Notes: generated from the sequence alone by a model not told the origin. Counted from the stretch's first letter, positions 11,766 through 23,300 are shown. The stretch: DNA of 64,000 bases from Ehretia macrophylla (GCA_037974665.1 CM075765.1:14379501-14443500); one strand, 5' to 3'. A program made the numbers and translations.

Positions 11766-11999
11766 AAAATTTGGTCGCTACTCGGTCAGTATATAAAATA
11801 TGTGCAAAATTCAACCAAGTTTTAAAACCTGCAAGTGCACAGATCAATATAGTGTAATGTGCTTGAGTGCGAGGTCGAATCCTCAGGGCAACTTCTTCAA
11901 GTGAAAACGTGACAGTTTGTTAGTGGATTTGGAGTGTCATACAAATAATGTAAACTAAACTAAGGTTCAGTTTTATCAATTTGAAAGGAAATGATCTAG

Positions 12000-14775
12000 G
12001 GGTTGGATATTCAAATGAGGCAACTAACCTAGGCTCGGGTTCAGGATTCTTTGATTCAATGCTCGGATTAAGCTACAAGCCTAACCGAGTTAATTTCCTA
12101 AGTTTCATTAAGTCCCGGTTGCTATTTTAGTTATAGTTGTTGTTTTATCTTCAAATCATTTACCTAGCCAAAGTATCAATCTGTCCTTGTAATCTAAAGT
12201 ATCCAGGAAAATTAACTAGACTAAGCAATTAACAAATTCACAAGTAAAAATTATGGTACAACCTATAACTTCATGGAATTTATGGTACAACCGATAGATT
12301 AACTAATAAAGTTCAGATATATAGCATGAAGGTAAAACAATCATAACACTAACTACAAGTATATGTATATGAAAGACAATAATGAACTGAATAACAAAAG
12401 TCATATCAAAGAAATATGCCAAGATATTCTAAACAGCTTTTAGAATATATTTATTTTATGAATAACATTAAGGACACATTCATATAATAAAAAAGGAGAA
12501 TACGAATGTCAACAAAGATGTCATTATATAAAACATAAATTTACATCAAAATGCCCTATATAAGTCATATAACTATACAACATTAGGGCATATCACTAAC
12601 AGGTTTGCCCCTAAATTGCCCGATCAAACATCTCTTCCAATAAGACTATGTTTGTTCATAGATACTAGGTGGAGGGCATGCTACAACATTACCATTTATG
12701 ATTTTCGGCTCTCCAACTTTGTTTAATGAAAGGGATTGCTTCGATCTTACCGTAAAGATATTCTTTCAATTTAAACTGAAGGGAGCATCGAGGTGAGCAT
12801 TTAAATAAGTTTTCTTAGGGGCCATTTCAGGCATAGGGCCTAGAATAGAGCCAATCCTATGGCAGGGATGAAAGTATTGACTACTTGAGAGGTAGAAGAA
12901 GAAAGAGGAGGGTGGTTTTGAGAGGTAGAAGCTTGTGTTATAAGAGGGGAACACAAGTTTAAGTGGGGGAAGATGAGGAGACCATAAGAGGAGGGAATTG
13001 GGATTCTAATGCCAAAGAAATTCCCCCATGTAGGGGGAATTGAGGTCGAGGAAGTAGAAGAAAAAGGACATTGGATCTTGAGAGCATGGTTACAATGCCA
13101 TATGTTGAGCATTAGATACTAATTGAGATCAGTCGGCTATAGGGGTGCCAATTGGAAGGTTCAACTATGGCCAATGAGGGAGCTAATTGTGGGAAAAGGG
13201 GATTAGGGAGAGGGATAGGGTGTCACGATTATAGGGCTTCCAAAGGTAGAAGGGGTGAGGAGAAGAAAAAAAAAAGGGGAACATTAGATGCTATGGGTGA
13301 AGAAGAGAGTATTGTGGTCTTAGAGGGGGATGGTAAATCTATATGTAGGGTGGCAAGGGAAAGAGAGGTAGTAAGGAAGGAGAACTTGTATTCTTTTTCT
13401 TTTTTCTTCCCATGGAGGACAACAAAAGAAGCTAAGAAGCAAAAGTAAAAAAGTAGAGGGTTAAGGAGATAATGATAGAGCGAAGGGATGGAAAAGCATG
13501 GTGCTAAAAGAGCATTCCACATGAACAAATCTAGTTCGAGAATTTTAACAAACAGTTTGTGAGCATATTGGGGGAAGACAGCTTTCACCACTTTTTTTTT
13601 TACAAGTGAGGATCACATATGGCAATGTAAATCTATCTGATTACATGATATATCTTCTAATGTTGTAGCCAACTATGATATTTGCAGTAACAGGTATTGG
13701 GCAAATAAGGTTTCATGATACCTGTGCGAAGACCTATACATTCTTTATTTTGCTGACATGATCTCATTAAATGCTTATCTTTTTTAAAATATTTCACATA
13801 ACCCCAATCATCATAGTCACAAATGTCAATGACCTAAAGTCGTAAAGTTAGTGTGAGAGGTGAACACGTCGTTAACTTGAAGGATCAACTAACAATAAGG
13901 AGTATTTACAATATTTTGAAAACACAAGTGATTTATAAGATAATTGTGGTAGAATTAATGCTAATCCATTAAACTACGTGGAAGTATGGTGTCTTTTATG
14001 TGTTCCTCAAAATGAAAATACAACCTTTCAAAGCAAGCTACTTGCACTTAGTGTCTTTTTTTTCTTTTTTTCTTTTTTTTGGTGTGAGATATCCTAAGTT
14101 GAAACACTTATACTTTTCTTCGCTTCTTTTGACATAAATATTTATAATTTTGTCATCTAGCAACAATGAATCAAGTGTCAATAAGTAATTAATATCTAAA
14201 ATTCATATATCTCATAATCAGTTAATTTTGGGTGTCATTTTCTTCTCACTCTTCAGGCCTTTCCCTATTAATTGTGAGACTTGAAGAAAATGATATCCAG
14301 AAAGTCATGAACGTACGTACTACCATTCCTTGAATGGAATGTAAAGACGCATATGATGCATCTAAAAATTACCCTCGTAAGCTATCAAACTTTTATTTCC
14401 CTATCACAACATATACAAACTTAAATGCACGTAGAGTATGTAGTAGACTGGATACGAATTCCCATCTTCTGATGTCTATTCATATCATGATCATCTAGGG
14501 TGGCCCCTTAGGTCAATTGGACCTACGAAATAGGAAAACCTATACTTCCTAAACTTCTTTGTTATTTCTTGTTTTTCCTGATTTACTTGGAAGCCAATAG
14601 GCTACAAAAGGGATACACATAATATGGTAAAGTGGTCTTCTTATATATAGTAATTATTCAATGCATTACATGTGAACATCAAATCATACTTCTTCTTACA
14701 TATTATCTTCTTCTTTTCATTGTGTTTTCTTAATTAATAGAAACTTAAATATTCATCTGAGGATCCTTCTGTCCC
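12000..14775. other. Intergenic, no convincing gene
   Basis: AT-rich DNA with homopurine and homopyrimidine runs around 12840-13480. The only protein-like signal is a minus-strand stretch at about 13505-13570 reading AHKLFVKILELDLFMWNALL, which resembles one pentatricopeptide-repeat motif. It sits in no extended frame and is not called as a gene. Confidence 0.4.
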
Positions 14776-14783
14776 TATAAAAA
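14776..14783 (+). promoter_or_regulatory. TATA box of the RNase T2 pseudogene
   Basis: TATAAAAA lies 68 bp upstream of the ATG at 14844, at normal plant promoter spacing. It suggests this was once a complete gene rather than a processed copy. Confidence 0.5.
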
Positions 14784-14843
14784 CCCAACACAAATTGTAA
14801 TATCTTCAAGTTTGAAATATTAAGGTACCAATTGATCTCCACA

Positions 14844-15096
14844 ATGAAGTCTCTAACTCTCCTTATGAGCATGTACTTCTTCTATAGTTGTTAAAGCCAA
14901 CCAACTCAGCAACCATTTGGGTTTTGGCTCACTCAATTGTTGCATGTAGCATTTTTTAATTTAAACTCTGCTATTTATGATAGGACTCAATTAAACACTG
15001 TGATAAACTTTACTATCCATGGCCTGTGGCCATACGACTCCAAGGGTCAATCGATCCATTTACCATACCAAGGGTCTAACTTTTTAGGATTTGATG
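14844..15096 (+). pseudogene. RNase T2 / S-RNase-like pseudogene, exon 1
   Basis: From the ATG at 14844 one frame runs to 15096, broken only by a TAA at 14892-14894. It opens with a hydrophobic leader of 16 residues (MKSLTLLMSMYFFYSC) that looks like a signal peptide. It then carries NFTIHGLWPYDSKGQS, the first active-site block (CAS I, catalytic His) of secreted T2 ribonucleases. The spelling FTIHGLWP is that of the S-RNase class and its relatives. The Cys expected near the start of the mature protein is not seen (LLHVAFFN in its place). A splice donor GTGAGT follows at 15097, where S-RNase genes have their intron. No second exon (CAS II) is visible: LTR sequence begins near 15211. Members act as cytotoxic or nutritional RNases, and this copy is dead. 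Confidence 0.72.
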
Positions 15097-15210
15097 GTGA
15101 GTGAGGCATTTTACAGTACTCGACCATGATGTTTAAGTACTAATTACTCTTGTTAAATCTTTATATATATTATTGTAGTAGGCTTATATTAATTTGGAGA
15201 AGTAGAACTT

Positions 15211-15528
15211 ATGTAGGAAATATTTAGAAAGTAGAAAAGGAGAATTTAGAAGAACTAGAGAACTTTGTATTGAAGAGGAGATTGAAATTTTTAGTTTGGT
15301 GCATAATGCTTTGGTTTAACCCCTATTTATAAGTGACTAACGATCATTCTACATACAAGATATTTCTCAAAAGTCAATAATTTAGGAAATATTCTAGATA
15401 ATATTCCAAGATTGATCTAGATAGTCAAAGATAAATTATTTTCTCCTAAATTGCTCTAGATAATTTCTCCATGATATTCTTCCAAGACTTCTCTAAAATT
15501 TGGGCTAGATAATTTTCTAACTTGGGCT
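15211..15528 (-). mobile_element. LTR fragment facing left
   Basis: Read on the minus strand this has LTR texture: a U3-like part, a TATA-like CTTATAAATAGGGG near 15325-15335, a CT-rich leader (CAATCTCCTCTTCAATAC) and an end in TTTCCTACA at 15211. It lies directly after the RNase pseudo-exon and probably removed its second exon. Its U3 part forms the left arm of the inverted repeat described next. Confidence 0.45.
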
Positions 15529-15812
15529 AGATATATATATATTATTAATAAACTTGAATTTTTGCTTAGTATTAATGATCAAACATTTGGGCTAGCTATA
15601 ACATTTATTCATTTGATCCAAAAGAAAGAAAAATGTTGGTCCAATTGTGAGCCCAAGTTAGAAAATTATCTAGCCCAAATTTTAGAGAAGTCTTGGAAGA
15701 ATATCATGGAGAAATTATCTAGAGCAATTTAGGAGAAAATAATTTATCTTTGACTATATAGATCAATCTTGGAATATTATCTAGAATATTTCCTAAATTA
15801 TTGACTTTTGAG

Positions 15813-15817
<5 letters not shown>
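15361..15817. repeat. Near-perfect 168-bp inverted repeat
   Basis: 15361-15528 is the reverse complement of 15650-15817 with one mismatch that I can find (CTAGATAG versus CTATATAG). A 121-bp spacer (15529-15649) separates the arms. The right arm begins near an LTR-like TGTTGGTCC at 15634, so the arms look like two U3 pieces of one LTR family in opposite orientation. Such near-identity implies a recent origin or gene conversion. Confidence 0.9.

Positions 15818-15857
<40 letters not shown>
15814..15857. repeat. (TA)n tract at the left virus border
   Basis: About 20 TA units directly abut the first recognisable viral base. Confidence 0.9.
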
Positions 15858-15858
<1 letters not shown>

Positions 15859-16198
15859 CAGGTTTCAGCCGCTTGTTACTAAGAAAAAGACAGTTACCCC
15901 ATAACCAAAACAAACACTACCACAGTTACCATCACCCTCATACACATACAAGAATGTATTCGACCAGATTCTTGTAACAGAACCTTTTCATTTTAGACAG
16001 AACCCCAACATGACCCCTGATGAGTTTGCAAGAGCGTTCCTTCACCCTCATTCAAACTACATCCCAGACAACACATATAAAGACCAGAAATATTATGAGA
16101 CAATTCTCATAAAAACATAATCTATTGAGTTTGTTCCAGATGACAAGGACAAACTACCAGGCCAGTATAGCCATGTCAAGGCTAAACTCCAGAAGGTG
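15858..16198 (+). pseudogene. Viral ORF2 internal fragment
   Basis: Corresponds to 26356-26696 in copy 1. It begins within the reading frame just after the (TA)n tract and ends at an inverted junction with a 2-nt overlap (TG). Two Glu codons have become TAA (near 15902 and 16118), so it is non-coding. It has neither the start nor the C-terminal half of ORF2. Confidence 0.9.
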
Positions 16199-16199
16199 T

Positions 16200-16207
16200 C
16201 TTATATA
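16200..16207 (-). promoter_or_regulatory. Viral TATA box at an inversion junction
   Basis: The minus strand reads TATATAAG. Upstream enhancer-like repeats are kept (about 16310-16460), but the viral start-site region is lost. Any transcript would run left into the ORF2 scrap in antisense. Confidence 0.5.
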
Positions 16208-17223
16208 GGCTATCGAATCTGAAAAAGAAAAAGAGAAAAGTAAAAAGAAAAGTCAAATGTAACTTTTCTTAAAGTGAACAGTAAAAAGTGATTTTTACTA
16301 TTCATGAATAGTGGTCGGCCTTTACTGTGACCGAATCTTGTTTTGTCGTGACTTGATGATCATGTCTGCCTTTTACTGTGGCCGAAAGATCTCTTGTCGC
16401 GATGTGATGATTATGTCTTTTGACTGGATTACTTTCACTGTGACCGAAAGTAATATTGTCGTCTAGTGATAATGTTGTCTGAAGTAGAATCTAAACTGTA
16501 GATTCATCTTCTTCATCGTCTCTGAATCTGACTGGTTCTGTGCTGAAGACACTGTTGAACTTCTTCAGTCTGAATCATACTGACTAATGGTGAAATACAT
16601 ACAAGTACACTTGATCGAAGTGTATTTCCCACTAATACAAAGAAAATCAAAAACAAGTCTATTTTCCCTATAATCTACCCTGCATTGTACTTAGTCTTAC
16701 TATCTTCGAAGCCTTACTATCTTTGAAGCCTAACTATCTCTCACCAAACCGCCACATGGCCAACACGGAGTCTTACGCCCTCTGCTCCTCAACGCCGTGA
16801 CCTTACATGGTTGTTGAAATAGGTTTGCTAAAGGTAAGTTGGCTAAAGGTAAGTTGACTAAGCAAAATACAAAATAAATACAGGCTAGAAGATACACAAG
16901 TTTCGAAATTTCCTTTGGCTTTTTGGGAAAGCCACACCCATCAACGGACTTGAGATGTCTTCACTGGTTGCTGTTTGACCCGGACTAGCTGAAGTTTCAT
17001 GGAACTCTTCAGAAACCATATGACTTCAGAGAGGGGAAGTCTTACCGTTTCATCCTAGTTTTTGAAGGGAACTTAGAAGAACAAAACCCTATCTGTCCAA
17101 TGTTTTTGGAGAACATTAGAAAACTCATCTGTCCTGTGTTTTTGAAAAGAACACCGGAAAACTCATATGGTTCCAGTTTATACTCATAGAGGAGTATTAC
17201 ATCTGTTTTCTATACTACTGTCT

Positions 17224-17391
17224 GTTTCTAGTTTATTCTCATAGAGGAGTATATTTGTTTCCAGTTTATACTCATAGTGGAGTATATCTGTTTCCAGTTT
17301 ATACTCATAGTGGAGTATATCTGTTTCCAGTTTATACTCATAGTGGAGTATATCTGTTTCCAGTTTATACTCATAGTGGAGTATATCTGCC
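17224..17391 (-). repeat. 33-bp viral minisatellite, left inverted copy
   Basis: About five units related to TATACTCCACTATGAGTATA plus a CTGGAAACAGA linker. Each unit contains a TATACTC...GAGTATA palindrome. Confidence 0.85.
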
Positions 17392-17866
17392 GTAACAGTC
17401 ATCTTCGTTGTCATCGGCATGATCTGTTGAAACTGATGCCTGGTCTGAGGCATTTTCTAGTTCTTCTAACTGTAGCATGATGGCCTTGATCTCGTCAAAA
17501 CTGGTGGCCGCTGCTAACTGTGTAGTTAGGAAATTCTTGAATGAAAGAAATTCCTGCTGTTCTGGTTGGATTTCTTGTTTCTGTTTCTGATTGATCTCAA
17601 GCCATGCTTGAACTTTTGGTGTTGAACACGAAGCATTGTTCATCTTCTTCCACCATATGACTGAGTGAGCTCTTCCGAAAGCCAAAATGTCTTGTTGATT
17701 TCTGAAAGAAACATGTTTGTACGCGAATTCTGATCTGAAAATCCACGTGACAAAAAAGATTCTGTAAAACACAAAGAATGGAGGAAGGTATGTTAACTGA
17801 GCTGGTGCCTTCCAATGCTCTGTGAAATACTGAAATCCTTGGAGAACTGGTTCTGGTAAAATGGTT

Positions 17867-17912
17867 TCATACGGGGTTTAGTAAGCCTAAGTGGTTTCCT
17901 CAAACAGACAAC
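17867..17912. other. 46-bp filler between inverted viral segments
   Basis: Non-viral sequence TCATACGGGG...CAGACAAC, identical to 50623-50668 outside the array. Its last six bases (GACAAC) overlap the viral sequence that follows, a microhomology expected of end-joining repair. Confidence 0.85.
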
Positions 17913-18610
17913 CCCCACAGAAAACCAAACAGATTCCAGAGGACATTCCTCTCAAGGACTACAACTATTATGACTACATTCAGGCGTGGTTCAGAGCATT
18001 CAATCGCCAGAATGACAAGCATGATATGTCATGGTTCTTTCTTTTCACCAACACATTCCCATTAGAAGTACCAAATTGGTTCATCCAGTGGTGGGCATCT
18101 TTTGGTCCAGTTACAGACATTTTACCAGAACCAGTTCTCCAAGGATTTCAGTATTTCACAGAGCATTGGAAGGCACCAGCTCAGTTAACATACCTTCCTC
18201 CATTCTTTGTGTTTTACAGAATCTTTTTTGTCACGTGGATTTTCAGATCAGAATTCGCATACAAACATGTTTCTTTCGGAAATCAACAAGACATTTTGGC
18301 TTTCGGAAGAGCTCACTCAGTCATGTGGTGGAAGAAGATGAACAATGCTTCGTGTTCAACACCAAAAGTTCAAGCATGGCTTGAGATCAATCAGAAACAG
18401 AAACAAGAAATCCAACCAGAACAGCAGGAATTTCTTTCATTCAAGAATTTCCTAACTACACAGTTAGCAGCGGCCACCAGTTTTGACGAGATCAAGGCCA
18501 TCATGCTACAGTTAGAAGAACTAGAAAATGCCTCAGACCAGGCATCAGTTTCAACAGATCATGCCGATGACAACGAAGATGACTGTTACGCCATTTATAC
18601 TCCACTATGA
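17907..18610 (+). pseudogene. Viral ORF2 3' part (left edge of tandem array)
   Basis: Open frame for the C-terminal 233 residues or so of ORF2, starting mid-gene at the filler and ending at the normal TGA (18608-18610). It has the aromatic-rich block (PNWFIQWW, FFVFYRIFFVTWIF) and the acidic end (DHADDNEDDC). It has no start codon of its own, so it is a partial gene. Confidence 0.88.
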
Positions 18611-18821
18611 GTATAAACTGGAAACAGATATACTCCACTATGAGTATAAACTGTAAACAGATATACTCCACTATGAGTATAAACTAGAAACAGATATACT
18701 CCACTATGAGTATAAACTGAAAACAGATATACTCCACTATGAGTATAAACTGGAACAAGATATACTCCCCTATGAGTATAAACTGGAAATATACTCCTCT
18801 ATGAGAATAAACTAGAAACAG
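18596..18821 (+). repeat. 33-bp viral minisatellite, before copy 1
   Basis: Seven units (the last shortened and diverged) beginning at the ORF2 stop codon. Each unit is 33 bp, a whole number of codons, and holds a short palindrome. Confidence 0.9.
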
Positions 18822-20114
18822 ACAGTAGTATAGAAAACAGATGTAATACTTCTCTATGAGTATAAACTGGAACCATATGAGTTTTTCGGTGTTCTTTTCA
18901 AAAACACAGGACAGATGAGTTTTCTAATGTTCTCCAAAAACATTGGACAGATAGGGTTTTATTCTTCTAAGTTCCCTTCAAAAACTAGGATGAAACGATA
19001 AGACTTCCCCTCTATGAAGTCGTATGGTTTCTGAAGAGTTCCATGAAACTTCAGCTAGTCCGGGTCAAACGGCAAGCGGTAAAGACATCTCAAGTCCGTT
19101 GATGGGTGTGGCTTACCCAAAAAGCCAAAGGAAATTTAGAAACTTGTGTATCTTCTAGCCTGTATTTATTTTGTATTTTGCTTAGTCAACTTACCTTTAG
19201 CCAACTTACCTTTAGCAAACCTATTTCAACAACCATGTAAGGTCACGACGTTGAGGAGCAGAGGGCGTAAGACTCCGTGTTGGCCATGTGGCGGTTTGGT
19301 GAGAGATAGTTAGGCTTCGAAGATAGTAAGGCTTCGAAGATAGTAAGACTAAGTACAATGCAGGGTAGATTATAGGGAAAATAGACTTGTTTTTGATTTT
19401 CTTTGTATTAGTGGGAAATACACTTCGATCAAGTGTACTTGTATGTATTTCACCATTAGTCAGTATGATTCAGACTGAAGAAGTTCAACAGTGTCTTCAG
19501 CACAGAACCAGTCAGATTCAGAGACGATGAATAAGATGAATGTACAGTTTAGATTCTACTTCAGACAACATTATCACAAGACGAAAATATTACTTTCGGT
19601 CACAGTGAAAGTAATCCAGTCAAAAGACAGAATCATCACATCGCGACAAGAGATCTTTCGGCCACAGTAAAAGGCAGACATGATCATCAAGTCACGACAA
19701 AACAAGATTCGGTCACAGTAAAGGCCGACCACTATTCATGAATATTAAAAATCACTTTTTACTGTTCACTTTAAGAAAAGTTACATTTGACTTTTCTTTT
19801 TACTTTTCTCTTTTTCTTTTTCAGATTCGATAACTTATATAAGACAGAGTCTGTCTCATTAACACATGATCCGAATTTTCTTTCTTTCTAAAATTTTCCA
19901 TTTTAATTCGGTATCACTCTTTGTACATTGTACTCCTGTACAACCAACAGTGTAGCACAGCTTCCACTTACAGTTAATAACAAGTAAGAGATTCAGACCA
20001 TCATCTCTTTCATCTCCATCTTATCTGTATTTTATTTAATTATCTTATCTATTATTCATGTTTATTCCGCTTTCTGTTATGGCTTATATTATCTTTTCCG
20101 TCCTGGTTCCCTTC
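18822..20114 (+). promoter_or_regulatory. Viral intergenic region and promoter, copy 1
   Basis: Holds a leader-like module at about 19180-19360. Three imperfect repeats of TTCGGTCACAGTGAAAG type follow at 19594-19720, then a CT-rich run and a TATA box (TATATAAG, 19836-19843). Further on is a candidate splice donor AAGTAAGA (GT at 19984). In Caulimoviridae this region drives the pregenomic RNA, which starts just downstream of the TATA box. Copies at 27631-28922, 36430-37720 and inverted at 41296-42596 share the layout. Confidence 0.75.
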
Positions 20115-20126
20115 TGGTATCAGAGC
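20115..20126 (+). other. tRNA-Met primer binding site, copy 1
   Basis: TGGTATCAGAGC, an exact match to the plant initiator tRNA-Met primer site used by Caulimoviridae to start minus-strand synthesis. It is conventionally position 1 of the genome. Confidence 0.93.
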
Positions 20127-20327
20127 CAGATCAACTAGGTTATTAGTCTTGTCCAACTTACCTGTATCGACAACTTACCTTTGCCGCGATAGGTCGTGAT
20201 AGGGTTAGGGAGTAAGTAAGACCCGAGGAAGGGCAGTGGGCTCCAGGTTTCCCTTGTAGGCGTCGTTGGCTCGAAGATAGTAAGTCGGTTCGCAGATAGT
20301 AAGGGCAGGTTTAGTAACACAGTTGTA

Positions 20328-23300
20328 ATGGCTTCTAGTAGCAGTAATGCATTAGTAGGATCAGATAATAATACTATAGCAAAAACAGAACAGACATGGA
20401 CAATAGGAGAGTTAAGTAATTGGAAACCTCCTAAGATAGAAGTAAAAGAGATTTACCAGAAAAGTCTCATCGACTTTAAATCTCTACTTACTATTAAGTG
20501 TAAGGAAGTTGTTGTGCCACTGACCAGTGATCAACAGAGTATCAGACTTTTTTCCCAGAAAAGTTTAAACAAAGCCATTAGAAACAGCTATAGGTTTCTA
20601 CATATTGGCCATGTGCAAGTCACACTTAAGCCTTTAATCAGAGAAGGACTAGATACCAGTATATATCTAGCTCTTAGAGATTGTAGGTTACTCAGATACA
20701 ATGATTCACTACTCGGTTTAGTAGAAACGAGTCTTTGTAATGGACCTATATTCTTTAATTGTTTTTCAGATCATACTATATCGCTTACATGCCCAAATAT
20801 CATGAAAGCTTTACAGTTAGATATTAAGACGCATAATTATTATGTTGATGTGGGTACACATGCATATGAAGTTATTTATCGTCTTAATTATAAATTAATG
20901 ACCACAGGATTAAATCCTAGATCTATAACTAGACATCGTCCTAAAGGTGAAACTATCCTTTGGAACATGGACAGAACCAGATCAATAGTTAATATACCCA
21001 GAACTATTAGATGGAACGATATTTCACTTCCAGAAAGGTGGGATATTGAGAATGCCACTAAACCAGTTATTCAGAACAATAACATCCAGAACTCTAGAAT
21101 AGAACAGATCATCCAATATGATGATGGTACAGTTTCAGTTAAAATTGATAGAGGAAATAGAGGATCAGTTTTATTCCGTTCAGCCTCTAGTGTTTCCAGG
21201 ATCAGCATTTCTGACCCCACTCCAGGATTTGTTGACCTTTCTTCCATTAATAGGACTCAGACTCAATCTGTTCCAATTGGAATTAGAATTGAAGAACAAA
21301 CAGCTCGTCCTATTTATCCAGAATTTGGACCAACAGATACATCGTCTGTTGACTTCAATCCTTCAGCTTCAGACTTCGGCATCAATGTTTTATCTGAAGT
21401 CTTTGAACTAGATGTTCAAGGATTAAAAGATGAATTCATGTCAGAAGAAAATAAACAGATTAGAGAATGGTATTTTGAAAACCATAACAATGATCAATTA
21501 GCAGAATTGAAAAGCCAATGGATTCAATATTTGCAACTTGTTAGGTTAAATGTACCATTTTTCATGTGGTTTAAACATAGGAATAAGCCAATGAACATTA
21601 ATGTTCTTACTGCAAGAACAAGAAAATGGAATTTGCCTAATTCCACAAAAGTTATTGACTCGGAGCACCCTCCGTCTCAACATACACAGATTCCTGTAAC
21701 AGAAGGAACTGTAGATCTCAAACCAGTCATTGCTTCAGAACAACCAGAATTAAAAGACATAGCCCAACAAAATAATTGGACTAATCTTTCAGTTGTCACA
21801 TTACAAAACAGATTCAGAATATCGAAGATATTCTTGAAAAACAGAATACAACTCCAGTAACTACAGTTAAGATTGTTGAATCAAAACAAAAATCAATTGA
21901 ACAGACCCCTGTTTCATTGATAAAACCATTTGATTCACTTAGATTAACCAGTTCTAAGGTTAAACCAGAATCTCCAATCAAGGTTTTACCTTTTAAAATA
22001 TCAAAATATATTCCAAATTTGGAATCCACAGAAGAGAAGAATACCAAACTTCTCCAGGAATTGATTTCCAGATCTAAAAAACCAGAACCTTCATCGAGTC
22101 AATTGGCTCTCCAAACATTAAAACAGTCAGACAGTAATTCTGATTGCGATTCCTCATCTTCACAGAATTCCGGGAGGGATAAAGTTATCCATCTCAATAG
22201 AATTTCTTTCCCTGAGACAAAGAATTTCTATCCCAGACCTTCACCTCTAGATCTTCAGTTTGAAGAATCACATCCTCAAAGATCTTTTTCAGGATCTCAG
22301 ATCTATAAATGGAACATAGATGGGATGTCAGAATATCAGATTCTCAATGTTACCAAACAGATAATCATAATCGGTAACATTTATAAACAAGCTGTTACTG
22401 AAAGAGCAGCAACCAGAAACATCATTCTTGGCTTCAATGGTCAGTTCAAAGGATGGTGGGATGACCACCTCAGTGATGCTACCAAAGAAGGCATTCTTAA
22501 CATGGTGAAAACCAATGAGAATGGTGAACCTGTTCTCAATCAGAATGGACAGACAGAGTCATGTGCTCTTTCTGCCTTAGTCTTCGATATCACCTACCAT
22601 TTCATAGGTGATCCCACAATATATCAAGAAAGAACATCTGAAATCCTTCAGAATCACAGATGTAGAACACTCCAAGACTTCCGATGGTATAAGGACGTCT
22701 TCCTCAGTAAATTATACCAAAGAGCTGATAACAACGCCAGTTATTGGAAAGAAAGATTCCTTTGCGGTCTTCCAAAGTTGTTTACCCAGCAAGTGAGAGA
22801 ATCTCTCTCATCAGAATACCCCAGTTTAGACTATGATCTTATGACATATGGTGACATCATTTCCCATATTAATAAGACTGCTTTGAAGATTTGCACTGAT
22901 CTTCGTCTTAAAGCACAGTTAAAGAAACAGTCTAACAGAAAGGAATTAGGAAATTGGTGTGAACAGTATGGTATGGAAAGAATTAAACCACCCCATACTC
23001 AGAAAACACATAAACCTAGAATTTCTGCCAGAAAATATAAGAATCACTTCAAGTCCATTGGACAGAAGTATATACAGAAGTATGGCAACAAACCATACAC
23101 CCATAAGAAGAAACTTTACCAGAGGTTTCCACTAAAAAATTGGAAATATCAGAAAGATAGTAAAAAAGAACAGAAATCCACAGGATGTTTCAAATGTGGA
23201 AAATCAGGACATTTTGTAAAAGATTGTAGAATCAGATCACTAATTCAATCATTAGAATTAGATGAAGCTACAAAGAGCAAAATTATCCAGTCCATTGATG

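Larger units (their letters stand above)
16198..17863 (-). pseudogene. Inverted viral intergenic region plus ORF2 3' end
   Basis: Reverse complement of viral sequence running from ORF2 codon ~280 (at 17863) through the ORF2 stop, the 33-bp minisatellite and the intergenic region to the TATA box, where it stops (16200-16207). The ORF2 part (about 17400-17863) is open but lacks its 5' half. With 18118-19846 it makes an inverted repeat of about 1.7 kb around a 254-bp spacer. Confidence 0.9.

Noticed and set aside
13152..13591. Overlapping 98- and 120-codon frames on opposite strands, one with a pentatricopeptide-like stretch (AHKLFVKILELDLFMWNALL).
   Set aside because: The region is homopurine-biased, the frames lack conserved flanking repeats, and a single motif match is too weak for a gene call.
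17891..17912. An apparent ATG start giving the left ORF2 part its own N-terminus.
   Set aside because: That ATG-like start lies in the 46-bp filler. The viral homology begins mid-gene at about 17907.
18596..18821. Regularly spaced palindromic repeats that could look CRISPR-like.
   Set aside because: They are contiguous 33-bp tandem units with no unique spacers, in plant viral DNA.
20115..20126. TGGTATCAGAGC as part of a tRNA-Met gene.
   Set aside because: Only the 12-nt primer complement is present, with no tRNA cloverleaf. It is a reverse-transcription primer site.
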